DNA from: Malus domestica
Taxonomy: Eukaryota; Streptophyta; Magnoliopsida; Rosales; Rosaceae
DNA: 64,000 nucleotides
Direction: 5' to 3'
Assembly (NCBI RefSeq): GCF_042453785.1
Contig: NC_091666.1
Span: forward strand, 27,176,501-27,240,500
Shown here: piece after piece, positions 35,079 through 46,900 of the stretch
Position numbering within the stretch: the stretch's first letter is position 1
Layout of the letters: every line of letters begins with the position of its first letter
Program-made: the position numbers and the translations under genes
The notes under the pieces: model-generated
What the model was told of the DNA's origin: nothing
Databases searched by the model: none
The model's input: the letters and a program-made list of their open reading frames with translations, nothing else

Positions 35079-37181
35079 ATTGATGGTGGTAGTGACAAAA
35101 AACGGTGGTAGATAGGGATGGTATTGGAGATGCGGTGGTGGCAGTGGTGGCGATAGCAAAGGTAACGGTGGTAGACTGGTAGCTAGGTATCCTTTGGATA
35201 CACATTGTCTACTCCCTCTCAATCGACCACCTTGTGTTAGGTTTGGAATTTATGTCACATGCACGGCTCACAATTGATTCCAATTCTTACGGAAAAGACA
35301 TCAAATCAACGTACAGAGAAGGCCAATGATGAAACAGCCACTTGACAAAGGGCCTTGCATTTTATACACATGACAATCGATGTTGATTATATAGGGCGAT
35401 TAATCCAACAAAATAAAAATGGGTGGATTAATCTGAAATAACAAATTAATATTATGGTCAATAGTTCAAGTACTAATATTATCGAGAGATTTTGTGATAA
35501 AACCAAACATATGTCGATTATGCAAATGATTAAGTTAATACAATATTGATTTGACTAGCAGTGAACTGCTAGTTCGACTCTAAATCTTGACGTTTTATAT
35601 TCAAATCGAAAGAAATCTCTAGCTCACCATCGAAGAAATAGTTGGGGCGCACACACGGAACTACAAGAGTTTGTTTTTGTTTCATTCCTCTTAACGTTGG
35701 AAGATATTTCAAGTTCGAGTCCTGCTCTTTTATCTAAAAATAAAAAATGAGTAAAAAAAATATAGGAAACACAGAAAACATATTCATGCCACATGAAAGA
35801 TAATATTTTAATATGCACAAGAACAGCGTAAATTATGACAGATAAGCAATCACACCTGCAATGAAATTTCCAAATACTTAAATATATAACGTGAAGGTCA
35901 GAGACTATGAAGTAATTAAGCACTTTTCTATTAGTTTTGTCTTAACTCATAAATTAATCATCCTCAGATTTGTCTGAGATGCTAATTTCCAATCCTCCTA
36001 TGATCCCATCACGTTCATGTAACTTGCTGATTTGACCACACCACGTACTCCACAGCCTCATAGAATGTGGAAAAGAACAAGAACCTAACTTAAGAAATTG
36101 GAACTCTTTATAACATTTTTATCCTGATCAATACTCTATCCCTAGTGAAGCAAATCTTACAATCTGTTATGATAACTAAAATCAACTGGTCAAAGACGAA
36201 TTTGAACCATATTATGCTAGCTCATTATGAGGCTCAGCCCACCTTTCTTTAGTGTAGATAATATTGTTTGTTAAAAGAAAAAAAAACTGAAATCAATTGG
36301 CGTCACTCTTTAACTAAAACGCTCAAAGTTATTGCTTTGTAGGCTGATTATGAGTAATTTTTTAGAATAACCATCACACCAATAAGTGGTTATCAAGTGG
36401 TGTCATCAATCCACTCATATTATAAGCCCTGTATCAATGTATTAATGCTAGACCATTGGTTCATGAAATATTCGTCATGTTTTTCACTCATATTGTAATA
36501 CATGGATTGTTTTTACTAGGTCTATGACATATATATTAATCATGTCGTTCACTCATATAATAAGAAGTGAGATTAATAATATGTTGGTCACTCATATTAT
36601 AATAGTATGACTGTCACTCAAAATATTTCGTAGATGGCACGTTAGCATGTCTTCTTATTGAAGAATATAAGTCCAATATATATAAAATTAAAAAATTAAA
36701 AAAACACAAACATAATAAAATACAACATACATTGAGTAGTTTTCAGTTCCACTACTCTAATATCGTGGATCCAAGCTTTTTGTAAAACAACCTCACACCT
36801 ATTGGTATACACGAACAGTTAAACTGAGGACAATATCGGTATTATCATTACTACTGTTGATCCCTCATGTTGTCATTATAAGAGAGACACTACATATTGA
36901 CCTTCTCGTAGTTATAGTGAACTTTGGTCAGACCAGGAAGATTAGTTTACAGCTATGCGATCTACAAAAAGCACACACCTGCGGTCAAATTCATATTATA
37001 TTTATACAGCAAGTTCAAACCAGACAACCAAAAAACCAATCATTCACCACTCATCCATTTTCCATATTCATCAGAGATCTCAACTATCCCACATAGAATT
37101 GTGATGCAGCAGCAGACTTAGCTTCTCTGATCATCATCTGATCAGTGATCGCCAGCCGTCGACTCCATCTGGAAATACAAG
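35079..37181. other. AT-rich spacer and leader region of the MFS gene
   Basis: No gene seen. 36400-36620 repeats the phrase CACTCATATTATAA with variation. A short frame ATG CAG CAG CAG ACT TAG at 37104-37121 lies about 60 bases before the MFS start and would be an upstream ORF if transcribed. Confidence 0.4.
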
Positions 37182-39833
37182 ATGGTCCTACTCCATGGCA
37201 AGTTCAAGGCCTTCGCCAACAGCAGATGGCTGGTGTTCGTGTGTGCAATGTGGATCCAATCCTTTGCAGGAGTAGGGTACCTTTTTGGGAGCATATCACC
37301 TGTGATCAAGTCCACCATGGGCTACAGCCAGAGACAGTTGGCAATTCTTGGAGTGGCCAAGGACTTGGGGGACTCTGTAGGGTTTGTGGCTGGAAGCCTA
37401 TCTGAAATATTGCCCACCTGGGGACTTTTGGTAATTGGAGCAGCCTTCAACTTTGTTGGGTATGGCTTGCTTTGGCTTATAGTCTCTCAGACTTTGCCTG
37501 CTTTCCCTCTCTGGGTGGTGAGTTAATTTGTTCAACTTCAATCCAAAGTCTCATTCTCTTCATCAAAGTCTTCTTGTCTTTTTTTTCAATTTTCATTTTT
37601 ATGATTGGTTTTGGATGTTCGGGATGGCTCCTATAAGGGCCAAAAGCGTTTTCTGGCAACCAAAAGTGCTTTTGTGATTCTAGATCATAGGAGCGCTGTG
37701 TGGAGAAGTAAGGCGGTTCATGCTTCTTCAGGAAACACTTCCAACTAACTTTTTTAGAAAGTACTTGAATTTTTAATAAAAAGCATACATTTTTTTAATA
37801 AAAACACTTGGCAAAACTCCTTACGAACTTGAGTACTTTCTATAAAAGTAATCTCGAACCGGGCTTAGGATTTGGAAAGGGTAAATAGGGTGAAATTTTT
37901 TCTGTTGGTAAATCAAATGGTAGGAAAAGAGAGGAGTTAAAGTGCTGACTGCTGATTCTTTGCTGCCTTTTGAGCTCGCTGCTTTTGCTTCTGTAGACGT
38001 CTTTGATGTGCAGTTAGAATTATCTATGGGAATTTGTTTGTGCATTCAATTGGAAAGAGTTGTTGTAGTCTATCTTAATGTTTTTTTCTTGGCATAAACT
38101 GTCATACAGTTTCTGTTCATGTCGAAGCTGAATTGGGGTGTGGATTTGGTTCAATTGATTCTTCGCTGCCCGTTTAGGCTCGTACTTTTGGTGTACTGAA
38201 TTGGACGTGCAATTTGTTCATTGATATTTCAAAACTCTGCATTTTGTTGTGTCCAAAATTGGTAACCAAGTTGTATTTCCCCTTTCTCTGCAGCTCTGCA
38301 TTTGTATATTTGTGGGAACCAACGGAGAGACCTTCTTCAACACAGCAGCATTGATATCATGTGTGCAAAACTTCCCCAAAAGCCGGGGTCCTATAGTCGG
38401 GATCCTCAAAGGCTACGCCGGGTTGAGTGGCGCAATACTGACTCAGATTTATGCAATGATCAATGCTCCGAATGAATCCTCGTTGATTTTTATGATTGCA
38501 GTCGGTCCATCGATGGTTGCCGTTGCTCTGATGTTCATTGTTAGGCCTGTGGGAGGTCACCGGCAAGTGAGGCCATCTGACAATTCAAGCTTCCTATTTA
38601 CTTACAGCGTTTGCCTTGTTCTGGCAGCTTATATGTTTGGAGTTTTGCTCCTTGAGGATTTGGTCAACATAAGTCAAACTTTGATCACATTGTGTGCAGT
38701 TATCTTGATCATTCTCATTCTGCTTCCAATTGTGATCCCCGTCATACTGGTTTTCTTTTCCGAGCCAACACATTCTGTGCAGGAGAGCCTTCTCCTCGAA
38801 TCGCAAAGTGAAGAGGCTGGAAAATCTGAGCAGGACAAGACTGAGGTCATTTTAAGTGAGGTGGAGAGTGAGGTGGAGGATGAGAAGTCTCGGGAAGTGG
38901 ATTCGCTTCCCATGTCCGAAAGACAGAAAAGAATTGCTCAGCTTCAGGCTAAGCTGTTCCAGGCAGCTGCTGTCGGAGCAGTGAGAGTTAAGAGGCGAAA
39001 AGGCCCTCATAGAGGAGAGGATTTTACTTTGTTGCAGGCATTGGTAAAGGCTGATTTCTGGCTCATATTTGTTTCCCTACTGCTGGCTGCTGGTTCTGGT
39101 TTGACAATTATTGACAATTTAGGTCAAATAACCGAGTCACTTGGGTACGATGATTCGAGTATTTATGTTTCCATGATCAGCATTTGGAACTTTCTTGGAC
39201 GCGTTGGGGGCGGTTACTTCTCTGAGATTATAGTAAGGTGACATAATTTACAATCATAAATTTCGGTAAATATTTCCTTAATACATTTCATACGATGACC
39301 TACTAGTCCTAATGTGCATCTGTGTTGCTTTTACCAGAGATTACGCATACCCTAGACCCGTGGCCATGGCGGTAGTTCAGGTCATCATGGCACTCGGGCT
39401 GTTCTACTATGCCGTGGGATTGCCAGGGCAGATTTATGTGATTACTGTGCTGGTAGGACTTGGTTATGGTGCTCACTGGGCAATTTTGCCAGCTGCAGCC
39501 TCAGAGCTATTCGGGCTGAAGAGTTTCGGGGCCTTGTACAATTTTCTTACAATGGCAAATCCTGCTGGTACTCTTATATTCTCAGAAGTGATTGCCAGTG
39601 GAATATACGATCACTACGCAAAGGAACAAGCCGCACTCAGACGCCAAATTTCGGGTTCAATGCTCATAAAACCCCTCCGGGATGACGACTCACTCACTTG
39701 TGTTGGCACTGTATGCTATTCCATCACTTGTGGAATACTTTCAGGACTCTGCATTGTTGCTTTTGTCTTAAGTTTAATCGTTATTTATCGGACTAGGAGG
39801 GTTTATACACAGCTATATGGATCGAGCAGTTGA
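37182..39833 (+). CDS. Nodulin-like major facilitator superfamily transporter, 3 exons
   Basis: Exons 37182-37517, 38294-39237 and 39338-39833 join in phase (GT..AG) into 591 residues. The N-terminal half is the plant Nodulin-like domain: RWLVFVCAMWIQSFAGVGYL, then SPVIKSTMGYSQRQLAIL, KDLGDSVGF and NGETFFNTAALISCVQNFP. The second half is MFS-like: FTLLQALVKADFWLIF, GLTIIDNLGQITESLGY, RVGGGYFSE and GAHWAILPAAASELFGLK. About twelve membrane segments are visible. A charged cytosolic loop (about residues 270-345, with ESEVEDEKSREVD) separates the halves. The substrate is unknown; relatives such as NFD4 are poorly characterised. The junction after exon 2 uses the second of two possible GT sites, which restores SEIIVRDYAYPRP. 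A poly(A)-type AATAAA occurs near 40180. Confidence 0.9.
37635..37865. mobile_element. Decayed MITE-like segment in MFS intron 1
   Basis: GGCCAAAAGCGTTTTCTGG and AAAAGTGCTTTTGTGATTC face TAAAAGTAATCTCGAACCGG and CTTGAGTACTTTCTA in inverted sense. It resembles the segment in NPC intron 1. Ends uncertain. Confidence 0.4.
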
Positions 39834-40510
39834 GCTGCAAAAGCGAAGGGCAACTGGATACCTATGGCGATCAGCACATTGCGTCTGAAAGGCCTTTCTT
39901 CCCTATGAATCCAAGTTCTGCACTGAACATGAAAAGGAATTCTTTTCTTTTTTGTGTGACAACGGAAGAACAATTCGATGATAACCAGAGTCCTCTCTGG
40001 TTGCTGCAACACGTTCCCACTCCAACAAGGATAAGGTTCTTCACTCCATCTCCAACAAGGGCACGGGAGCAGCAGCCCAGTCCCAGTCCGAGAAGGATTT
40101 ATAGTTCTTTTCCTATACTGATTTTATTTTATGTTTTCTGTATCCTTCTACACGATGACTTTGTAGCCCTATTTATATCAATAAAAATTGGCTCACTCAT
40201 TCATTGAGTTCTACAAATACATTCTATCATCTTTCATTCGAAAGATATGAAGAATATTTCATCTGACTGATCACGATATGTGAGCACAGTAGATTTTTTA
40301 TTCATGATTGGAGCTCAGACATATTACAGTTCAATGAAAAATGAATAAGGCTTCAACTTCTTGATATTTATATGTAAACAACATAATCAGTTGCCACAAC
40401 ATCAATAGCTTCAGAAGGCTGAGATTTCTTGAGGTTTAAGGAAAGATACCTGGAAAGTGAAGCCCGCCAAGTGGCCCAAAATCCAATTGAAGGCAAAAAT
40501 GCCTATACGA
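39834..40510. other. 3' UTR of the MFS gene and short spacer
   Basis: The first ~350 bases are probably 3' UTR, ending near the AATAAA at about 40180. The rest is AT-rich with nothing recognised. Confidence 0.5.
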
Positions 40511-40725
40511 CCTGTTTGGTGGGCTGGATAAGATAAATTATGATCAATTAAAATATTCTTGAGTCTAGTCTACTGTTTATTGTGTCAAAGTGCGAGATGA
40601 TAGAACTAGACATGATGAGTTATGAATTACAATAGAGTGGGTTATCAGTTATCTAACTTATCCTAAAGTTCATGTCAATCTAATCATATCCCTAAGGCTT
40701 AATCCCATCCAGCCCACCAAACAGG
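40511..40725. mobile_element. MITE with ~24-bp inverted ends
   Basis: The left end CCTGTTTGGTGGGCTGGATA and the right end ATCCAGCCCACCAAACAGG are exact inverted copies over 19 bp, with further partial pairing inside. About 215 bp, non-coding. The target duplication is unclear, so the superfamily is open. Confidence 0.75.
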
Positions 40726-40756
40726 CTCATAGTGGAGTCTTTCACACTTTCTATTA

Positions 40757-40894
40757 GGGTGGAGCTATTTATACACTTTGGTTACCTCCTACACACATGT
40801 TAGTTTCTGTTCATTGATCTTTTTATTTTGATCCAATGGTTAAAAATTAAGAAGAGTGTGTAAGATATAAAAAGAGGTGTGTTGATAGCACCAC
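40757..40894. mobile_element. Palindromic MITE, GGTGTGCTATCCACAC family, copy 3 (diverged)
   Basis: GGTGGAGCTATTTATACAC at the left and GTGTGTTGATAGCACCACC at the right keep the same plan and the TTTTTA-type inner blocks. This is the most diverged of the three copies in the window. Confidence 0.65.
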
Positions 40895-41696
40895 CATTTA
40901 TGTTATAGTTTCAACTCTTCCTCATACAGTCAAGATTATTAATATGGAAAATATACAAAAATAAGAAACATATATAATTTTTTGCGAATGCCTAATATGG
41001 TTACTTTAATAAGGTAATTAGCTGACTCTCTTACTTAAGATGGCAAATTTTGTTGGTTTCCACGTCAGCATGAAATGGATTTTCTTGGTCAAAATAAAAT
41101 CTACATAAATCCTTCAATATATGGAAGGAAACTAGACACATATACATGCATATCCACCTGAGAGAATCTGAGGTTGTATACATTGGATTTTGTTTGCCAA
41201 AAATGGGAAAAAGTAAAATACATTGAACTTAATATCCATTAAATATTTTTTTTAAAGTATCCAGTTTTGGGAGGATTACATAATTAATTTCAAATCCATG
41301 AGTAATAAAAGAAAATCTACCCATGACTTGAACAATAAAAGTGAAATTGGAGGATAAGATATTAAATTTTAAATTTTCATTGTGTTTACTTGCAAACTAA
41401 GTTATGTTATAATTTTGTTCAAAAAAAAGTTATGTGATAATTAAGTTTTAATTTTACACAAATGCATTATTCAGTAGTTCTTTTAAATAGATAAGCTCAT
41501 AGCTTGTACAACGGTTCAAGAATGTGACCGAAAGGGACAGTACGTAATATAACATCGATGAGAATAAAATAAACTTAGACAAAATATGTGGCAAAACAAG
41601 ATTTAAATTTTGGTAACCTTGTATTCCTAATTAAAATTGCCGTATTAGGGAAAAATAAATATGGCAACGTAGGAAAGTAGCAACCATGCATACCAA

Positions 41697-42095
41697 AACA
41701 AAAACTAAGCCGAATTGCAACAATGGTCCCTGTGTTTATCCGAGATTTCACTTTTGTCATTGTAGAAATTTTGTTTCACTTTGTACAAGGACGAAAGTGA
41801 AATCTCAAATAAACTAGGACCATTTTGCAAATCGGCGCAAAATATAACCATGGTTAGGGTCTTAAAATGGACATGTGGCACGATTTACAAGAAACTGAAA
41901 TTACATCGATAGTCCCTATAGTTTATCCGAGATTTCATTTTGCCATTGTAGGTTTTTTGTTTCACTTTCTACGAGGTCGAAAGTGAAATCTCAGGCAAAC
42001 TACAGGGACTGTCGTTGCAATTTCACCAAAAAATTAACCATGGTTAGGGTTTTAACCATAGGCCAACAAATGATTAGGTGGCATCATTTTATAAA
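41697..42095. repeat. Tandem duplication of a palindromic element with its flank
   Basis: Two palindromes, 41709-41836 and 41897-42025, share the arms GGTCCCTGTGTTTATCCGAG-like and GAAAGTGAAATCTCA. Each is followed by the same flank (ACCATGGTTAGGGT, then a GTGGCAC/GTGGCATC phrase). The unit of about 190 bp is therefore duplicated head to tail, and each palindrome can fold into a long hairpin. Confidence 0.7.
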
Positions 42096-42872
42096 AGCCG
42101 ATGCTACACCTATATATATGTGTCTGGATGTATAGAAAAATGTACATGCAAAACTCCTCAGCTACTGAAAGAATTGCACCAAAAAATATAAAAAAAAATC
42201 CAGAAGTTGGGATTATTTGAATTTTGATCAAGGCAAATAGAGGGCGAGCATAAAAATTTTGTGGAGAATTCATCAGTGGCGTCTCTTTGACCAAAATATT
42301 GAAACTGGTAAAGTTCATATCTCTTATATATATATGTTTCTGTATGGTTTCACTGTGGCATATATGGATTTATTTTTGCTGTTTCTTCTCATAAGTTATC
42401 AGCAATGCTAATGATAATCTAGGGATTTAGTCAAAGCTACTGAAATTGGGCAGGTTGGATGTGTAATTTGAAGTCTTATTGGCAGCTATTTGGATTGTTT
42501 GCATGTCTTTGTGCTTGTGAGGGATTTGCATATTTCATCATATATCTTCAAATTTTAGTAAATTTGAGAACTTGATATTTGGTTTTTGTTCTTAATTGTT
42601 CAAACTTGGAGCTTGGTTTTTCTGTTTGATTTCAATTTCTTATTCACTTGAAGTGTTTGATAGCTGAGATTTTACTTCTAAGAAGGAATTCTCATTTGGT
42701 TTTGTGATGAATTGTGGGAAACGAAAAACTTGGAATTCAGATATATACATACACCCTGTGATCTGTCGTTAGGATCACCAGAGTTTCGTGGGAACAAAAT
42801 AGGCCGTTGGATTTCATTTTGCGGCCTCTTGTTGATTGGGATCATGGTTTTTCCGATTAGTTGGATGTCATT
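42096..42872 (+). other. Putative promoter, first leader exon and intron start of the J-domain gene
   Basis: CCTATATATATGTG near 42110 could be a TATA box, and GGTAAAG near 42308 a leader donor site. Acceptor-like CGTGACAG at 43911-43918 or GTGCGCAG at about 43952-43959 would close a leader intron of about 1.6 kb. Transcription start and leader splicing are inferred from sequence alone. Confidence 0.35.
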
Positions 42873-43803
42873 GTGCTTTTGTTGATTCAACCTGTGTTTA
42901 TTTGAAAGTTCAATGCTTTAACTTGTTGAGTTTTGTAGATACGTGATTTCCCGCGTAATTTGTTGTATTGAGTATTCTAGATTATGAGGTGTTAAAGATT
43001 CGGTAACTGATATATCTTAGGACATTGCAATGATATGGTCCTCAATGTGCTTTTGTTAATTCAAACTGTGTTTATTTGAAAGTTCGGTGCTTTAACTTGT
43101 TGAGTTTTGTAGACACGTGATTTCCCGCGTAATTTGTTGTATTGAGTATTATAGATTAGGAGGTGTTAAAGATTCTGTAACTGATATATCTTAGGACACT
43201 GCAATCATATGATTCTCAATGTGCTTATGTTAATTCAACCCGTGTTTATTTGAAAGTTCGGTGCCTTAACTTGTTGAGTTTTGTAGATACGTGATTTCCC
43301 GCGTAATTTGTTTGATCGTTGTATTGAGTATTCTAGATTAGGATGTGTTAAAGATTCGGTAACTGACATATCTTAAGAAGATTCGGTAACTGAATGTGGA
43401 ATTTGTGTAACATTGCAATCATATGGTCCTCAATGTGCTTTTGTTAATTCAAACTGTGTTCATTTGAAAGCTCGGTGCTTTAACTTTGTTGAGTTTTGTA
43501 GATACTTGATTTCCCGCGTTATTTATCTGATCGTTGTATTGAGTATTCTAGATTAGGAGGTGTTAACAATTTGGTAACTGTTATATGTTAGGAAGATTCG
43601 GTAACTGAATGTGGAATGTGTGTCGCATTGCAGTCATATGATCCTTACTGTACTTTTGCTAATTCTTCCTGTGTTTATTTGGAAGTTCAGTTCTTTAACT
43701 TGTTGAATTTTATGGATACGTGATTTCCCGCGCATATTTTTAATCGTTGAATTGAGTAATTCTAGATTAGAAGGTGTTAAAGATTCGGTAACTGATATAT
43801 CTG
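42873..43803 (+). repeat. Five tandem copies (174-215 bp) upstream of the J-domain gene
   Basis: Copies start at about 42873, 43047, 43221, 43435 and 43650, each beginning GTGCTTTTGTTAATTCAA or a variant. Shared blocks are GTGTTTATTTGAAAG, TTTAACTTGTTGAGTTTTGT, ACGTGATTTCCCGCG, TTGTATTGAGTATTCTAGAT and AAAGATTCGGTAACTGATAT. Copies 3 and 4 carry an extra ~40 bp that repeats the GATTCGGTAACTGA phrase. Copy 5 is the most diverged. The array is non-coding and probably lies in the leader intron or promoter. Confidence 0.92.
42947..43731 (+). promoter_or_regulatory. Five E2F-type sites (TTTCCCGC), one per tandem repeat
   Basis: The exact 8-mer TTTCCCGC occurs at 42947, 43121, 43295, 43510 and 43724, always on the plus strand and kept in all five repeats. 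It fits the E2F/DP consensus TTTSSCGC. In four copies it directly follows an ACGTG core (GATACGTGATTTCCCGC; copy 2 has a full CACGTG G-box). E2F factors drive S-phase genes; use of these sites is inference. Confidence 0.55.
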
Positions 43804-43985
43804 AGAAGCATTCATTAGCCCTTTTTTTCTATGTTTGTAGTTGTTGTGTTTGATTGATCACGTCTGTATTTTTCTTGATAATCTTTGCATCTTTGATTCT
43901 TATTTCGCAACGTGACAGTCTATCAATAAAAGAAGCATCAAGGGAAATATTGTGCGCAGACACAGAGAGTCACCAACCAGTGAAA

Positions 43986-46900
43986 ATGGAATGTAATAAA
44001 GACGAGGCCCTCAAGGCGAAAGAGGTCGCAGAGTTGAAGGCTTCAGAGCGTGACTTCTCTGGGGCTCTAAGATTTGCTTTAAAGGCGCGGAGCTTGTATC
44101 CCGAGCTTGATGGTCTTCCTCAGCTTTTGACAACTCTTTATGTTCACACCTCCGCTCAGAAGGGAACAACTGGTGAGACCGATCGCTATAAGGTCCTTGC
44201 TGTGGAACCGTTGGCTGACAAGGGCACAATCCGAAAGCAATACAAGAGACTGGCTCTCTCTCTTCATCCAGATAAAAATAAATCTGTAGGCGCAGACAGT
44301 GCTTTCCAAATTGTTAAGGAAGCCTGGAATTTGTTGTCTGATGAAGACGAGAGATTTCTTTATGACCAGAGGCGGAGCTTAAGCTACATGGTTGAAAGAG
44401 TTTCGGATTGCAAATCATCCACAGCGATGAGTCAGAATGGTTTTCATACCTTCTCCAACTATAATCAGTCAAACGGAAGGGATCAGTGGAGTGCTAATTA
44501 TACTGACCCTTTTACTACAATGAGTTGGAATGCTTTCCATACCTTCTCCAACTATAATCAGTCAAACAGAAAGGATCAGTGGAGTTCTAATTATACCGAT
44601 CCTGTTACAGCAATGAGGCGGAATGGTTTCCACACCTTCTCTAACTATAATCAGTCAAACGGAAGGGATCAGTGGAGTGCTAGTTATACCAATCCTGTTA
44701 CTATGAGTCAGAATGGTTACCATACCTCCTCCAACTATAATCATTCAAACGGAAGGGATCAGAGGAGTGCTACTCGTAATGAGCCTACTGGAGTAACGAG
44801 TCAGGATGGTTTCTATACCTCCTCCGACTATAATCATTCAAAAGGAATGGATCAGAGGAGTGCTACTCCTGCCGAGCCTACACCAATGTGTCAGAATGGT
44901 TCCCATACCTCCTCCAACTATAAGCATTCAAACGGAAGGGATCAGATGAGTGCTACTCGTTCTGTGCCAACAGGAGTAACAAGTCAGGATGGTTTCTATA
45001 CCTCCCACAATAATCATTCAAACGGAAGGGATCAGAGGAGTGCTACTTCTGTCGAGCATACTAGACCATTGTGCCAGAATGATTTCCATACCCCCTCCAA
45101 CGATAGTCGTTCAAACAGAAGGGATCAGAAGGGTGCTACTTCTGTCGAGCCTACTACACCAGTGTGCCAGAATGATTTCCATACCTCCTCCAACGATAAT
45201 CATTCAAACGGAAGGGATCAGAGTAGTGCTAGTGCTAGTCATACCAAGCCTACTAGATGCAATACCAAGCCTAGTAGACCTCCTTCTCTACCGAAACAGA
45301 CATTTTGGACAGTGTGCAGTAGTTGCAAGATGCATTTTGAGTATCTTAAGACTTATCTGAACCACCACCTTCTGTGTCACAACTGCAATCAGGGCTTTTT
45401 AGCTCTTGAGACACCAGCCCCAAAAGTACCCAATTTGACATCCTCTCCATGGATTTCCTACTTTCAGCGAAAGGGTTCTGGGCAGCGCAACAGGACCAAG
45501 AAGACCTGTGCTCCAGGAAGTTCACAAACTGCTACCGTAAATGTGGGATTAGCTGGAAATTCTGGAGTTGACACATCAACACAAGATTTGGCAGGCAAAG
45601 GGCAAGTACCAGGTTCCTGTGCTGGTCAAACTGCAAGTGACGTTCGCCAAGAATTTGGGGAATCAAAGAGAAGGCATGAAGAGGCGTTTCCAAATAAGAA
45701 GGTGCATACGTGCAATCTTGATGCTTTTAAGAAAACAGATGCTGCCTTAGCTTCTGAGTCTCCTACCTCTGCTTCCAGTTCTGTACCCAACAAAGAGATG
45801 CCTACGAAGAAAAGGCATCTGAGCGGGCAAGAGATAGGAATGGCTAATGGAGGAGTTGCTATGGACAGTGTATTCGGACCTAACAATGGTAGTGTTGGTA
45901 CAGGAAGTTTTGATGTAGCTGGAACGCTTGAACTTAACTTCACAAGGAATCTGCCCATAATACAAGTGAGGAGTGCGTTGCAAGGAATGATTCAGAAAGA
46001 AATTTCCCAGAAGCTTAAAGTGTGGAAGGAGGCTGCTGCGTCGAAGACTTCATTTACACCAAAAGCTGCTGCAGATAGTAACCAGGTGAAAGAGAAGCAA
46101 AAGGAAGAAGCTTGTCAGCGTGGTGTAAAAACTAGTGTTACAGGATGTACGGCATTTGTGAATCCGAAGAAGTCTTCCCTTGCCAATTCTCATGTGGACA
46201 CTGATATGGAGCAACAAGATACAGTGAAAATGACTGTTCCAGACCCTGATTTTCTTGATTTTGACAAGGATCGTACAGAAAAGTCATTTGGTAGCAACCA
46301 GGTTTGGGCCATCTACGATGAAGATGATGCCATGCCCCGTTATTATGCTATGGTTCACAGTGTGATATCTTTGAAACCGTTCAAACTTAGCATGAACTGG
46401 CTCAACGCCAAAACTAACAGCGAGATTGCTCCACTAGATTGGATTGCTTGTGGTTTTTCTAAGACTAGCGGGGAACTTCGGAAAGGGAAGCACGTAGTCT
46501 ATGACCATCTTCCTTCTTTCTCACACAAGGTGGCTAGGTGGACAAAAGGCAAAAGAGGAGCTATCTGCATATATCCATCAAAAGGAGAAGTCTGGGGACT
46601 GTTCAGGAACTGGTCCCCCGTTTGGAACGAACATACCCCAGATGACGTTATTCAGAAATATGATATGGTGCAAGTGCTTGAAGATTACAACGAGGAGCAA
46701 GGCGTGAAAATTGTCCCACTGGTTAAAGTAGCAGGTTTCAAAACAGTGTTCTGCCAACATTGGGACCAAAGTAAAATCATGAAAATTCCAAGGGAAGAAC
46801 TCTTTCGTTTCTCCCACCAGGTCCCTTCTATAAGTCTCACCGGAAATGAAGGTCACAATGTTCCGAAAGGATGCTTGGAGCTTGATCCTGCGGCTACTCC

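Noticed and set aside
43854-43985. Upstream in-frame start giving a 44-residue hydrophobic extension to the J-domain protein
   Set aside because: The extension looks like a signal anchor only by composition. Family members begin at MECNKDEA, and acceptor-like sites lie between.
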